Assembly (NCBI GenBank): GCA_964454025.1
Contig: CAYVRP010000004.1
Location: forward strand, 71,615-135,614
Reading direction: 5' to 3'
From: JAFGBI01 sp964454025
GTDB taxonomy: Bacteria > Myxococcota_A > Polyangia > Polyangiales > Polyangiaceae
DNA length: 64,000 nucleotides
Shown here: piece after piece, positions 26,154 through 34,487 of the stretch
Position numbering within the stretch: the first letter of the stretch is position 1
How the letters are laid out: each line of letters starts with the position of its first letter
Translations under genes and position numbers: made by a program
The notes under the pieces: model-generated
Told to the model about the DNA's origin: nothing
What the model saw: the letters and a program-made list of their open reading frames with translations, nothing else
The model's database searches: none

Positions 26154-26758
26154 GGCAGGTCCCCGATCAGGCCGCTGCGCCGGAGATCGAGGACCACCTC
26201 GCAGAGGGGCAAGCCGACCACGGTGGTATACGAGCCGTCGATGCGCGCGACCAGCAGCGCGCCGATCCCCTGGATCGCGTAGGCGCCCGCCTTGTCGAGC
26301 CCCTCGCCCGACGCGGCGTAGCGCCGGATCTCGCCCGCGCTGGCCCGTCGCAGGGTGACCCGTGTGCTCACGGTGCGAACCGCGACCGGCGCGCTCGCGT
26401 CGGCCCCGCGAGTGATCGCGTAGCGCGTGAGCACGGAGTGCGTGGCGCCCGCCAGACGCCGGACCATCGCCTCCGCCTCGTCGACGGTTGCTGGCTTGCC
26501 AAGGATCTCGCCGTCCAGGACCACCGTGGTGTCCGCGACGAGCGCCGCGGCACAGGCCCCCATCACCCCCGCCGCCGTGACGGCGAGGAGCTTGCTCGCC
26601 ACCACGCGCTCGAGGTAGTCGGCCGGGCGCTCCCCCGGTCGGACCGCCTCGTCCACGTCCACCGCCGCGACGCGCAAAGGGATGCGAACGGTTTCCAGCA
26701 ACTCCCGTCGCCGCGGCGACGCCGATCCGAGCAGCAGCGGGGAGGCACAGGTAATCAT
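26150..26758 (-). CDS. maf: Maf-like nucleotide pyrophosphatase
   Basis: Hydrolyses non-canonical or modified nucleoside triphosphates; the family is also implicated in septum control. The 202-residue protein has the N-terminal motif GSASPRR (11-17), the metal-binding segment ALVADTTVVLDGEILGKP, and Y-TTVVGLPLCEV near the C-terminus. The DTTV form is characteristic of the dTTP/UTP pyrophosphatase subgroup. Start 26758 places the motif at the usual distance. Its stop codon overlaps the TTG of the glycosyltransferase gene. Confidence 0.93.
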   Translation of the reverse strand: MITCASPLLLGSASPRRRELLETVRIPLRVAAVDVDEAVRPGERPADYLERVVASKLLAVTAAGVMGACAAALVADTTVVLDGEILGKPATVDEAEAMVRRLAGATHSVLTRYAITRGADASAPVAVRTVSTRVTLRRASAGEIRRYAASGEGLDKAGAYAIQGIGALLVARIDGSYTTVVGLPLCEVVLDLRRSGLIGDLP

Positions 26759-26852
26759 GGCTCGGCCGCCCGCGCCGCATACCACGAGGGGCCGGTCAGC
26801 GAAAACGCCGCTCCGACTGCCGGTGGCCGCGAGGCTCGGGTATCGTGGGAAC

Positions 26853-27911
26853 GTGGCGCGCAGACCGCAGCGCGGGCCAGGAGTCGGCCGCCTCGCCGTC
26901 GTCGTCATCGCGCTCGCCCTGGCGCCGCCCGCGCGAGCGGGCGACTGCGCCCCGGAGAGCACCTACTCGACCTGCTTCGACGCCGACGCGCGCTGGCTTT
27001 CGCCCCCGAGCGCTCCATTTCTCGGCGTCGCAGGGGCGGTGCCGCTCGCCGCCGGCCACCACCGCCTGGGGGCGGCGATCGGCTGGCTGGAGCGCCCGGT
27101 CGTGCTGGCGCTGCCCAGCCCCGATCCCACCGGTCGCGAGCTGCGCGTGGTCGACCGGATCGTCTCCCTGACGCTGCTCGAAAGCGTCGCCCTCGGGTCC
27201 CGAGCAACCTTCGACGGGGCGATCCCGCTCACCCTGGCGCAGCAGGGCGCGGGCATGGAGAGCGTGACCTCGCTCGCCCCGGCCCCCGCACCCCGGGTGC
27301 TGCGCGATCCCCGCGCGGGGTTCACGCTGGGGCTCGCTCGCCGCCAGGCTCGCGTCGAGACGGCGCTCGCCGCCCGCTACGTCGTGGTCCTCCCCCTCGG
27401 GGACGAGCGAACGCTCGGCGGCGAGCGGGGATTGGTCGGCGCCCCGTCGCTCGCCGTGGAGGGGCGCGGGGACCACTTCTTCGCCGGCGCAGAGGCGGGC
27501 GTGCGGCTCCGCATGGCGGTGCAGGTCGGCGACACGCGGCTCGGAACCTCGCTCGTCGGCGCCGCCGGTGTCGGTTGGGACCCCCTGCGAGAACGGCGGC
27601 TCACGCTCACGGCCGAGGCCGTGGCCGCGCCCGTGCTGGTGCGGCAGCCAGCCGTACCCGAGCGGCTCTCTGGTCGGTGGGTGGTGCCCGCGGAGTGGCT
27701 CGTCGCCGTTGGCTCCCAGGCCCTCGGGCGCCGGTCGCCGGCGGTCATGCTCGGCGTCGGCGCCGGCATCCCACTGTCCAGCGCGCCACCCGGCTTCGAC
27801 GCGACGGGACCGAGGTCGGCGGTGACGACGCCGCGCCTGCGGGCAGTGTTCACGGTCCGCCAGGAGCTTGGCCCCCGAAGGCGCGAGCCTCCCGCAGCGC
27901 CAGCCGGGTGA
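26853..27911 (+). CDS. Secreted, probably outer-membrane protein
   Basis: A 352-residue precursor beginning at GTG with signal sequence LAVVVIALALAPPARA followed by GDCAPE. Two cysteines close to the mature N-terminus (DCAPESTYSTCF) may be disulfide-bonded. The rest alternates short strands rich in Gly, Arg and Leu, with patterns like VETALAARYVVVLPLG and RMAVQVGDTRLGTSLVGAAG, consistent with an outer-membrane barrel. It resembles the N-terminal half of OmpA-like myxobacterial proteins, but no OmpA domain follows. A TATCGT hexamer ends 6 bases before the start. It is divergent from maf. Confidence 0.7.
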   Translation: MARRPQRGPGVGRLAVVVIALALAPPARAGDCAPESTYSTCFDADARWLSPPSAPFLGVAGAVPLAAGHHRLGAAIGWLERPVVLALPSPDPTGRELRVVDRIVSLTLLESVALGSRATFDGAIPLTLAQQGAGMESVTSLAPAPAPRVLRDPRAGFTLGLARRQARVETALAARYVVVLPLGDERTLGGERGLVGAPSLAVEGRGDHFFAGAEAGVRLRMAVQVGDTRLGTSLVGAAGVGWDPLRERRLTLTAEAVAAPVLVRQPAVPERLSGRWVVPAEWLVAVGSQALGRRSPAVMLGVGAGIPLSSAPPGFDATGPRSAVTTPRLRAVFTVRQELGPRRREPPAAPAG

Positions 27912-27927
27912 GCCCCGGCCGCGAGCC

Positions 27928-28554
27928 TCAGAAGGCCCGATTCTCCACGTAGATCTGATCGCCGGACTGCAGCGGGATGTCGGGCGAACGCCCGTCCATG
28001 ATGGCGCGCACACTGATGACGACGGTGATGGAACCGTCGACCGTCTTGCGCGTGAGCTTGATGCGGTCGGCGTCGGCAATGGCGTTGAGCCCACCCGCGA
28101 GCGAGATGGCCTGCACGAGCGTGAGGCCGGGCTCGAACGGGAAGCTCCCGGAGTCCTGCACCTCGCCGAGCACGGTGACCCGCTTGCTGTTGTAGGCGCT
28201 GACGCGCACGACGACGCTCGGGTCCGTCAGGACCCGCTCCGCGATCAGCCGCTGTCGGATGACCTCCTGCACCTGCTGCGGCTCGAGCCCGGCGACCTCG
28301 ACACGGTGGATGTAGGGGAGATCCACGGTGCCGTCCGAAGCGACCTGGTACTCCCGGGGGAGGTCCTTCTCGCCGACGATCTCGACCACGATCACGTCGC
28401 TCGACCCGATGGTGGTGCTCTGTACCGGAGTGGGCAGAGACACCCGTGAATTGTCGGGTTTCGGCCCGCAAGCCGCCAGGGCCAGGGCGAGCAGGAACAT
28501 CACGAGCCCCGGGCACCCACCCCGAGCGGCGCGCGCGCGGTGAGCGAGGAACAC
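27928..28554 (-). CDS. Polysaccharide export (OPX/Wza-family) lipoprotein, short form
   Basis: The roughly 208-residue protein has a lipobox (ALALAAC), a polysaccharide-export domain (GSSDVIVVEIVGEKDLPREY, then SDGTVDLPYIHRVEVAGL) and one SLBB-type domain (RVTVLGEVQDSGSFPFEPGL). It stops shortly after the LQSGDQIYV strand. The long C-terminal helix that makes the outer-membrane pore in classical Wza is absent, so it needs a partner barrel. The neighbouring gene at 28620-30071 encodes one. The start is uncertain: an ATG at 28632 would overlap that gene; GTG 28554 gives a normal signal peptide. Confidence 0.88.
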   Translation of the reverse strand: MFLAHRARAARGGCPGLVMFLLALALAACGPKPDNSRVSLPTPVQSTTIGSSDVIVVEIVGEKDLPREYQVASDGTVDLPYIHRVEVAGLEPQQVQEVIRQRLIAERVLTDPSVVVRVSAYNSKRVTVLGEVQDSGSFPFEPGLTLVQAISLAGGLNAIADADRIKLTRKTVDGSITVVISVRAIMDGRSPDIPLQSGDQIYVENRAF

Positions 28555-28619
28555 CGTCCCGCGCGTCCCCCCGGAGGCCTCCGCCGCCGAAGTCGCAGCG
28601 GGCTCGCCACCCCCTGGGC

Positions 28620-30071
28620 TCAAAGGAACCATCGCCCTCCGAAGAAGAGCTCGAAACGCGCGAAGGAGAGGTCCTCGTAACGGCCTTCTCGGGTCACCGG
28701 GATGCGGTTGTCGTCCTCTCCCGGCGCCTTATCCAGCGCCGCCGTGTAGCGCGCCGTCGCGTTCACCCCGACGCGGTCGCCGAAGCGGTATTCCCCGAAG
28801 AGCTGGGCGTCGACTCGCTCCTCGCTGAACGCCTCCTTGCGTATCCCGATCGGGTCCATCACGCCATCGACCGGGTCGAGGTCCACCGCGGTCGGGAAGT
28901 AGCTCCGCGGGTAGCTGACGTGCGTGAGCCCGCCGTCCACCGCCAGGATCACGACCCCCCCGAGGAAGTACGAGAGCGAGACGTACCCGCGGTCACGCTG
29001 GTAGTAGTCGGTGAGGTAGCTGTTCGTGAAGTCACGCAGGTAGCCCACGGCCACGGAGGAGAGCCCCACCGCTGCCCCGTCCTCGGGCAGCTCCGGCGTT
29101 GGTCGGACGAACCACTTGAGCTCGCCGTGACCGATGAAGCTGTCGAAATCCTCGACCGGCGCCGCGTATGACTGGCGGTAGAAGCTCGCGCCCCAGCCGC
29201 CCAGCAGCAGCAGGCCGAAGCGTCGGGTGACGAGCCCCTGATAGCCGAGCCGGGTGCGCACGGGTCGGGAGTCCTTCAGGACCAGGTTGGTCGGGCTGGT
29301 GTAGTGGATCTCCCCGATCTCCCCGTCGTAGACGAGGGCGCTCCGCGGCAGGAAGCGCCAGCGGCCGCGGGTTTGGAGAAACTGGTGCCGGTTGTTGAGG
29401 TCGCGCAGCTGCGCACCCTCGAAGATGTTCAGCCGCAGATCGTACCCCAGGCGCCAGTCGAAGACACCGCCACGCGGACGCCAGAGGACCCCCGCGCCGA
29501 CGCGGACGAGATCCCGATCGAACGCGACTTCCTGCTCGGGACTGTTGGAAGGTTCCGCGATCCGCCGGAGGTCCGCCAGGACGTCGGCCCCCAGCGGGCG
29601 GCCGGGACGGAGGTCCGCCTTGAGTCCGAGGGCACCGCTGAGGTAGCGCTGCTTGCGTGCCGCCTCCACGGCCGAGTGACCCCCGCTCAGGGCGAAGAGC
29701 TCGCCGTAGGTCGCGGCGCCGGTCGCACGAAAGCTCACCTCCGGCGGCGTCGGCGCACGTCCCTGGCTCGCGCTGCGCTGGGGACCGAGGCTCGCGAGGG
29801 ACAGGCTCGGCGTCAGCCGAAAGCGCAGGGTCGGGATGATCTCCTCGGCGGCGGTGCCCGCGCGCTGGAAATAGTTCGAGTCGTAGCCGAGCTCCGTGGC
29901 CACACCGGGGTGCAGTTCGAGGTCGCCGGTGCGGATCCCGATCCCCTCGCCGATCCGGCGATCCCTCAGCCAGGGCTGCTCCTGCGCGTGCGCGCGACCG
30001 CACGGTACCCCGACGGCGATCAGGACCGCAAGGAGCGCGAGGCTGCGCGCGGGAGGTGCAAGGACACGCAT
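28620..30071 (-). CDS. Outer-membrane beta-barrel, probable polysaccharide porin (Wzp-like)
   Basis: A 483-residue precursor with a signal peptide ending AHAQEQ. The mature protein consists of many amphipathic strands (VATELGYDSNYFQRAG, YRFGDRVGVNATARY) and finishes with ARFELFFGGRWFL, a classical barrel C-terminal signal ending in Leu after an aromatic. About 18 strands could be accommodated. Its position beside a short OPX lipoprotein matches the class 3 OPX systems described in myxobacteria, where a separate barrel provides the outer-membrane exit for the polysaccharide. The function is inferred from context and topology; no sequence family is claimed. Confidence 0.78.
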   Translation of the reverse strand: MRVLAPPARSLALLAVLIAVGVPCGRAHAQEQPWLRDRRIGEGIGIRTGDLELHPGVATELGYDSNYFQRAGTAAEEIIPTLRFRLTPSLSLASLGPQRSASQGRAPTPPEVSFRATGAATYGELFALSGGHSAVEAARKQRYLSGALGLKADLRPGRPLGADVLADLRRIAEPSNSPEQEVAFDRDLVRVGAGVLWRPRGGVFDWRLGYDLRLNIFEGAQLRDLNNRHQFLQTRGRWRFLPRSALVYDGEIGEIHYTSPTNLVLKDSRPVRTRLGYQGLVTRRFGLLLLGGWGASFYRQSYAAPVEDFDSFIGHGELKWFVRPTPELPEDGAAVGLSSVAVGYLRDFTNSYLTDYYQRDRGYVSLSYFLGGVVILAVDGGLTHVSYPRSYFPTAVDLDPVDGVMDPIGIRKEAFSEERVDAQLFGEYRFGDRVGVNATARYTAALDKAPGEDDNRIPVTREGRYEDLSFARFELFFGGRWFL

Positions 30072-30121
30072 GGGGGAGCGGCTCGCCGCGCCCGAGAGGT
30101 GCAAGCAGCTCGAGCCACCGG

Positions 30122-30706
30122 CTACTGGATGGGGCTGGTCGTCTGCGGCGGGACGCTGAGGAATGGTTCGTCGGAGGGATCGGTCGATTCGTCCGGGATG
30201 TCCGGATCAACCTGCATCGTCACCGCGGTGTCCCCGATGAACCCCTCCTCCTCCCCGATGCACTGATTGGCCTCGGCCACCATCGCCGCGACGTGATCGC
30301 GCAGAACCGTCAGCACGAGGTACTCGTGTGCGGCCAGCTCCCGATCGTTGCGCCCCGGCGCCACGCGCAGCGCCTCGGCGCGATCCCGCGCCGAGGCCAC
30401 GGCGACGTCGATCTGGCGCAGCTTGTCCCGGAGACAGAGCAGCTTGATCACGTCGCGTGCCGCGCGGGCCTGCTCGACCTGGTGGCTCACCCGCGCCGCC
30501 CCCTCCTCCATGCCCGGAACGAAGCCCGTGACTTCCGCCAGCATCTGCTGCATCGAAAGGGGGGACGCGGCCGGCGCGACCTCGTCCGCCGCCCCCGACG
30601 CCGCGGGGGCGGCGTCCGACGGGGCCGCCGCCAAGCCGAAGCCACCGAGCAGGATGATGGCAGCCGGCCAGGCACGGCAAGTCAGCCGCACGACCCGGTG
30701 GTTCAT
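30122..30706 (-). CDS. Secreted helical protein of the polysaccharide-export operon
   Basis: A 194-residue precursor with a signal peptide (AAIILLGGFGLAAAPSDA), an alanine- and proline-rich spacer, and a helical domain (about 50-150) with heptad-like spacing (EQARAARDVIKLLCLRDKLR). The C-terminal tail is acidic and proline-rich. Two cysteines are present in the helical domain and may be bonded. It is the first gene of the unit that continues into the barrel and OPX genes and has a strong promoter just upstream. I do not recognise the family; a periplasmic accessory role in export is inferred. Confidence 0.72.
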   Translation of the reverse strand: MNHRVVRLTCRAWPAAIILLGGFGLAAAPSDAAPAASGAADEVAPAASPLSMQQMLAEVTGFVPGMEEGAARVSHQVEQARAARDVIKLLCLRDKLRQIDVAVASARDRAEALRVAPGRNDRELAAHEYLVLTVLRDHVAAMVAEANQCIGEEEGFIGDTAVTMQVDPDIPDESTDPSDEPFLSVPPQTTSPIQ

Positions 30707-30728
30707 GCCGCGCTCCGCATGCTCGAAA

Positions 30729-30757
30729 CTCTAGGGGTGCGACCCGACCGTGTCAAA
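30729..30757 (-). promoter_or_regulatory. Sigma70 promoter of the polysaccharide-export unit
   Basis: On the minus strand a perfect TTGACA (complement of 30752-30757) and TAGAGT (complement of 30729-30734, 4 of 6) are separated by 17 bases. Transcription would begin near 30722, and GGAG precedes the ATG at 30706. Confidence 0.7.
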
Positions 30758-30902
30758 TCGGCCACCGTGGGGGAACATGATTCATTCCAGCAACTTGTGG
30801 CCTGGCCCTCCCACCCGCGGACCGTGGTTCCAACCGGGCCACCGGCACCCCCTCTTCGGTGCGTCGATCGGTCGCGGCGTTCACTCGCCCCCGGTCGTCC
30901 GC

Positions 30903-32309
30903 CTACTGCTTCACGAACGTGACCGGCACCGTGATCACAGCGGTACCCCCTTCGGGCGGAGCGAACTGAGCCGCCGCCGCGCGGGACTGGACGCACCCCA
31001 CGGCCGAACCGAGGTTCCCGGTCGAGGCCGCCGTGACCCCCTGGACCTCTCCCCCGGGTCCGATGCGGATCGTCAGGCGGATGGCCCCCTCGGCGTCGGG
31101 ATTCGAGGCGAGCTCGCGCTGGTAGCAGGCGCGGAAGGTCGCACGCATCCCGGCGATGACGCGGCTCGCGTCGCTGACGTTGCCGCCACCTGAGAGCCCA
31201 CCGACCGAGGCGTTGCCGACGGGGCCCTTGACCTCCTGACGTCTACCCGACCCCTCAGTCCCCGCGGTCTGTCCGGACACCCCGATGCTGGCAAGGGCCA
31301 ACCCCGCGGAGCCGGGACGCATCGGTCCTCCCCCGCCGCCAAGCCGCAGGTCGCCCAGACCACCGACCCCGACGCCCGCCCCGCTGGCAGCGGCGAGGTC
31401 CAGCGCTCCGGTCGGTACCTCGCCGCCGCTCAAGACCCCGGCGGTCGCCGGCCCCGAACCAGCCAGCGCGCCGAGCGTTTCCATCTCGAGCTTCTCCAAC
31501 TCGTTGGTGAGCGCGGCCGCCTGGACCGCCGACATCGCTCCGGCCTGCGCCCCGGGGGTCGGACCCTTGGCCACCGCCGGCGTGGGCTTGGTGGGCTTCT
31601 CCTTGGCCGCGTCGGAGTCGGAAACCGCCTCGGCCTCCGGCTCCTCGACGCTGGGCGGCGCCGGAAGCGACGCGACCGATTCCACCAGGCTCGCCACCAT
31701 CGTCTCGTCGTCGATGACCGGATCCAGCCAGTCGGAGTAGACGGCGCCGATGGCCATGAAGTGCAGCAGGAACGACATCGCCGCGATCATCGTCGTCGGC
31801 CAGTCGAGTCCGGACGCGCCTCGAGTCAACGAAACCGGGAACTGCGGACGCAGCCGCGGCGGGGTCGAGGCGACGAACTGAAACAGGAACGTCGCGTCGC
31901 CGATGGTCACCTTGCCTCGGGAGTCCTCACCGAGCCTTACGGCGTGCGCGCCGGAGCGGCCCCGCGGAGCCCGGCGGCGAAGGTCCGCGACGTCGGCGGA
32001 GCCCGCGGCGGAAACCACCCGTCCTGTCATCCCGTCGAGCAAGTTCAGGTAGTACGCGTCCCCGACGACCTCGAAGAGGCGATGAATCGGCGGCAGCGCC
32101 CGCGCCGCCACGACAAACTGCGCCTTCTCGCTGGTGCCGATAGTGACGTGCTCCCGCTGGGCGAAGACCCGCTCGGCGACGACACGGCCAGCCCGCACCA
32201 ACCCGACCCGCAACATCCGGGGTCCCGTCGGCGTGACCGCCCGCATCTTCGCGGTCATCTGCCCGGCTCGCTGCGAAGGGACCGGATTCGCGGCGAGAAG
32301 CTCGGTCAT
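30903..32309 (-). CDS. gltG: GltG-like inner-membrane protein with TonB-type C-terminus
   Basis: A 468-residue protein. The N-terminal cytoplasmic domain (RMLRVGLVRAGRVVAERVF, HVTIGTSEKAQFVV) resembles an FHA-like fold. One transmembrane helix (MIAAMSFLLHFMAIGAVY) follows, then a long Ala/Gly/Pro linker and a C-terminal domain of the AgmX/PglI-TonB type (ATFRACYQRELASNPDAEGA, then AVITVPVTFVKQ) with its two conserved cysteines. This is the arrangement of GltG (PglI) of the Myxococcus gliding complex, which spans the periplasm. Gene order beyond it (GltF position, GltE, GltD) supports this. The start is uncertain because the frame is open upstream. Gliding itself is not proven. Confidence 0.75.
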   Translation of the reverse strand: MTELLAANPVPSQRAGQMTAKMRAVTPTGPRMLRVGLVRAGRVVAERVFAQREHVTIGTSEKAQFVVAARALPPIHRLFEVVGDAYYLNLLDGMTGRVVSAAGSADVADLRRRAPRGRSGAHAVRLGEDSRGKVTIGDATFLFQFVASTPPRLRPQFPVSLTRGASGLDWPTTMIAAMSFLLHFMAIGAVYSDWLDPVIDDETMVASLVESVASLPAPPSVEEPEAEAVSDSDAAKEKPTKPTPAVAKGPTPGAQAGAMSAVQAAALTNELEKLEMETLGALAGSGPATAGVLSGGEVPTGALDLAAASGAGVGVGGLGDLRLGGGGGPMRPGSAGLALASIGVSGQTAGTEGSGRRQEVKGPVGNASVGGLSGGGNVSDASRVIAGMRATFRACYQRELASNPDAEGAIRLTIRIGPGGEVQGVTAASTGNLGSAVGCVQSRAAAAQFAPPEGGTAVITVPVTFVKQ

Positions 32310-32703
32310 CTGGGTCCAATCGCGGGAGCGCCCCCGGGCGCGCGGCTGGTCGATTCGACAGTCTGAGCGGGAGAACCGCCCCCGCGGAGGCGCGAAGATA
32401 TCGCCGCATGCCTCTCCGATCCAGTCCGCGCCGAACCTCGAGCTCTTGGACGGCGTCGCTCGGTGCCATGGGCCTGCAACGCGGTCGCCATGGCGCACGT
32501 TCCAGGCCGCCTGGCCGAATCGGGATGCAACGAGCGCGCCCACCGCGCTGAACTGGCGGCCCGTGGCGCCGTGGTAGCGTTGGGTCGCTCGCCTCGGGCA
32601 CGCCTGGCAGCGGGCTGCGCGCGCCAGGGGGTCGCGGTCGCCACACGGCACCGGGGGCGGAGTCTGGAGCGGCGCCGCCACCCGGTGCAACGGACTCGGC
32701 GCG
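32310..32703. other. Gap between the GltG-like gene and the GltF-position gene
   Basis: About 394 bases with no convincing gene. The GltG frame is open through most of it, so part could belong to a longer GltG N-terminus, but the translation there is arginine- and proline-rich and unlike a protein. No promoter or terminator is evident. Confidence 0.4.
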
Positions 32704-32949
32704 CTAGAACGGATCGCGATACACGGCCTCCTCTATCCGATCGAGGAAGGGCTGCTTGAGCTCCGCGAGCGTCAGCTTCGGCTGGATCCGGCTCACGTCC
32801 ACCGCCGCGATGGGCTTCTGGATGCGACCCACGATCGTCACCTCGCTGATGGTGATCACGCGACGCTTCTCCTCCGCGTGCGCGAGCCCCACCATCGCGA
32901 CCAGGGACACGCCCAGCAACGTCCCCAGTCCAACGTGCCTTCCCCTCAT
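32704..32949 (-). CDS. Small secreted protein in the GltF position
   Basis: An 81-residue precursor with a signal peptide (GLGTLLGVSLVAMVGLAHA) and a short mature part beginning EEKRRVITISEVTIVGRIQK. It ends with helix-forming LAELKQPFLDRIEEAVYRDP. Its ATG overlaps the stop of the GltE-like gene by 4 bases, and it occupies the place between gltE and gltG that GltF has in Myxococcus xanthus. Homology to GltF cannot be judged by eye. It is followed by 394 bases before the GltG start. Confidence 0.72.
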   Translation of the reverse strand: MRGRHVGLGTLLGVSLVAMVGLAHAEEKRRVITISEVTIVGRIQKPIAAVDVSRIQPKLTLAELKQPFLDRIEEAVYRDPF

Positions 32950-34487
32950 GGCTGGCCTCCCTCGAGCGGCGGCAGTGATCCGGCGCCACGATCCTGGTCC
33001 GGAGCTGGCTCGCTCCCCTCGGACGGGAAGGAGCCGCTGCTGGAGTCGGGCGGCGGTCGCGCGCCGGCCGACGACGCATCGGGGGCCTCTGCCGCCACCG
33101 CGGCGCCCGCCGAGCCTCCTGCGTCGGGGCTCGAGCTGACCGCCGCGGGCGCGGGCGGCGGCGGGACCGGGGGCGCCGGCGGCGCCGACGCCTCGGACTC
33201 GAGCACGGCCTTCTTGGCCTTGGCCCGGGCTATCAGCTCGTCGGTGTCGTCGGTGCCCCCGACCGGAGCGCGCGAACGCTTGGCCGCGTAGGTTTCGAAC
33301 GCTTCGATGGCGAGCTCGGCCGCGCGTACGCGCGACACCCCGGGCACCTCCTCCGAGAACAGGTAGAGCAGGCCGAGATCGTAGTGGACCTGCACCATCC
33401 CCGGATCGGCGGCGAGCACCCAGTTGAACTCTCGCAACGCTTCCGTGGTCTTGCCGAGGAGGCGGTAGGCGTCGGCGAGGTACAGGTGCGCGATCACGTT
33501 GTCGCGCTGGTAGCGGATCGCGCCCTCCAGCAAGGGGGCCGCCCCCGCCGCGTTGCCGGTCTGGAGCAGGTGTAGGGCCAGATGAACCCGTGCCTCGACC
33601 AGGTCCGGCCGCAACCGCAGGGCTTGCTCCAACTCCGCGATCGCCTCCCGGCGCCGCCCTTGTTCGGCGTAGATGAGCCCGCGGAGTAGCCGCGCCTGCG
33701 CGTTGTCCTTGTCCCGCGGCGGGTTCTCCGCGCCGTAGCCGTCGAGGATCCCCTTGAGGACGTACAGCGCCAGATCGAGCCTCCGGCTGCGGAAGTGGTC
33801 GCGCGCCAGCGGCTCCATCGCGGGACGGTAGTTCGGGTCGATCTTCAACGCCTCCTGTGCCAGCCGCTGGGCCTCCGCGGAGTCGCCCCGCAACGACCGT
33901 ATCTCGGCCAGCGCGGCGACGATGGCCGCGCTCCTCGCCACCCGCCCCTGCCACTCCCGCAAGAAGGCCTCCGCCTCGTCGTCGCCGGCCGTCCGCGCGG
34001 TGAGGAGCGCATAGGCCGCAATCGCGGGCTCGAAGTCCGGCACCGTCCCCAGCGCCGAACGGTACGCCGCGCGCGCCCCAGCCACGTCACCGAGGCGCTC
34101 CCGGACCACCCCCAGCGCGTAGGCAGCCTCGAAGGCCCGCGCGTCCGCCTGCGTCGCGGCCGTGAACTGGGCGCGCGCCGCCTCCAGATCGCCGGCCTGG
34201 AACGCCGTCATGCCTGCCGCGTAGGCCTGCGACGCCGCCGCGGACATCCTCGGTCGGGGGGCCGCCGCGCTCGCGACACCACCCGTCTGGCCCCCGGCGA
34301 AGGCCGACCCGCCCGCGGACGTCGCCGGCGGCGCTCCGGCGACGGACGGCGGGACGCGGGCGCCCCCGCGCTCGGTCGCGACGCAGCCCGCCGTCACCAT
34401 CCCCGGCGCGAAGACCAGCCCGGCCACCATCGCCGCCGCTAGCTCGCGGCGGCGCGCGGCGCACCTGGCTCCCGAGCGGTCCCTCAT
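32946..34487 (-). CDS. gltE: GltE/AglT-like TPR lipoprotein
   Basis: A 513-residue precursor with a signal sequence and probable lipidation Cys35 (GMVTAGC). A serine- and glycine-rich spacer is followed by about nine tetratricopeptide repeats (from residue 85; for example GLIYAEQGRRREAIAELEQA) and a proline-rich tail. This matches AglT/GltE, an outer-membrane TPR lipoprotein of the gliding machinery. Position immediately after the GltD-like gene with a 4-base overlap is as in Myxococcus. Its role is presumably to anchor periplasmic partners at the outer membrane. Confidence 0.78.
   Translation of the reverse strand: MRDRSGARCAARRRELAAAMVAGLVFAPGMVTAGCVATERGGARVPPSVAGAPPATSAGGSAFAGGQTGGVASAAAPRPRMSAAASQAYAAGMTAFQAGDLEAARAQFTAATQADARAFEAAYALGVVRERLGDVAGARAAYRSALGTVPDFEPAIAAYALLTARTAGDDEAEAFLREWQGRVARSAAIVAALAEIRSLRGDSAEAQRLAQEALKIDPNYRPAMEPLARDHFRSRRLDLALYVLKGILDGYGAENPPRDKDNAQARLLRGLIYAEQGRRREAIAELEQALRLRPDLVEARVHLALHLLQTGNAAGAAPLLEGAIRYQRDNVIAHLYLADAYRLLGKTTEALREFNWVLAADPGMVQVHYDLGLLYLFSEEVPGVSRVRAAELAIEAFETYAAKRSRAPVGGTDDTDELIARAKAKKAVLESEASAPPAPPVPPPPAPAAVSSSPDAGGSAGAAVAAEAPDASSAGARPPPDSSSGSFPSEGSEPAPDQDRGAGSLPPLEGGQP

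Noticed and set aside
26015..27952. A long plus-strand frame through maf and the secreted protein gene.
   Set aside because: Its product is Arg/Pro-rich low-complexity, and both maf and the 26853 gene explain the bases in other frames.
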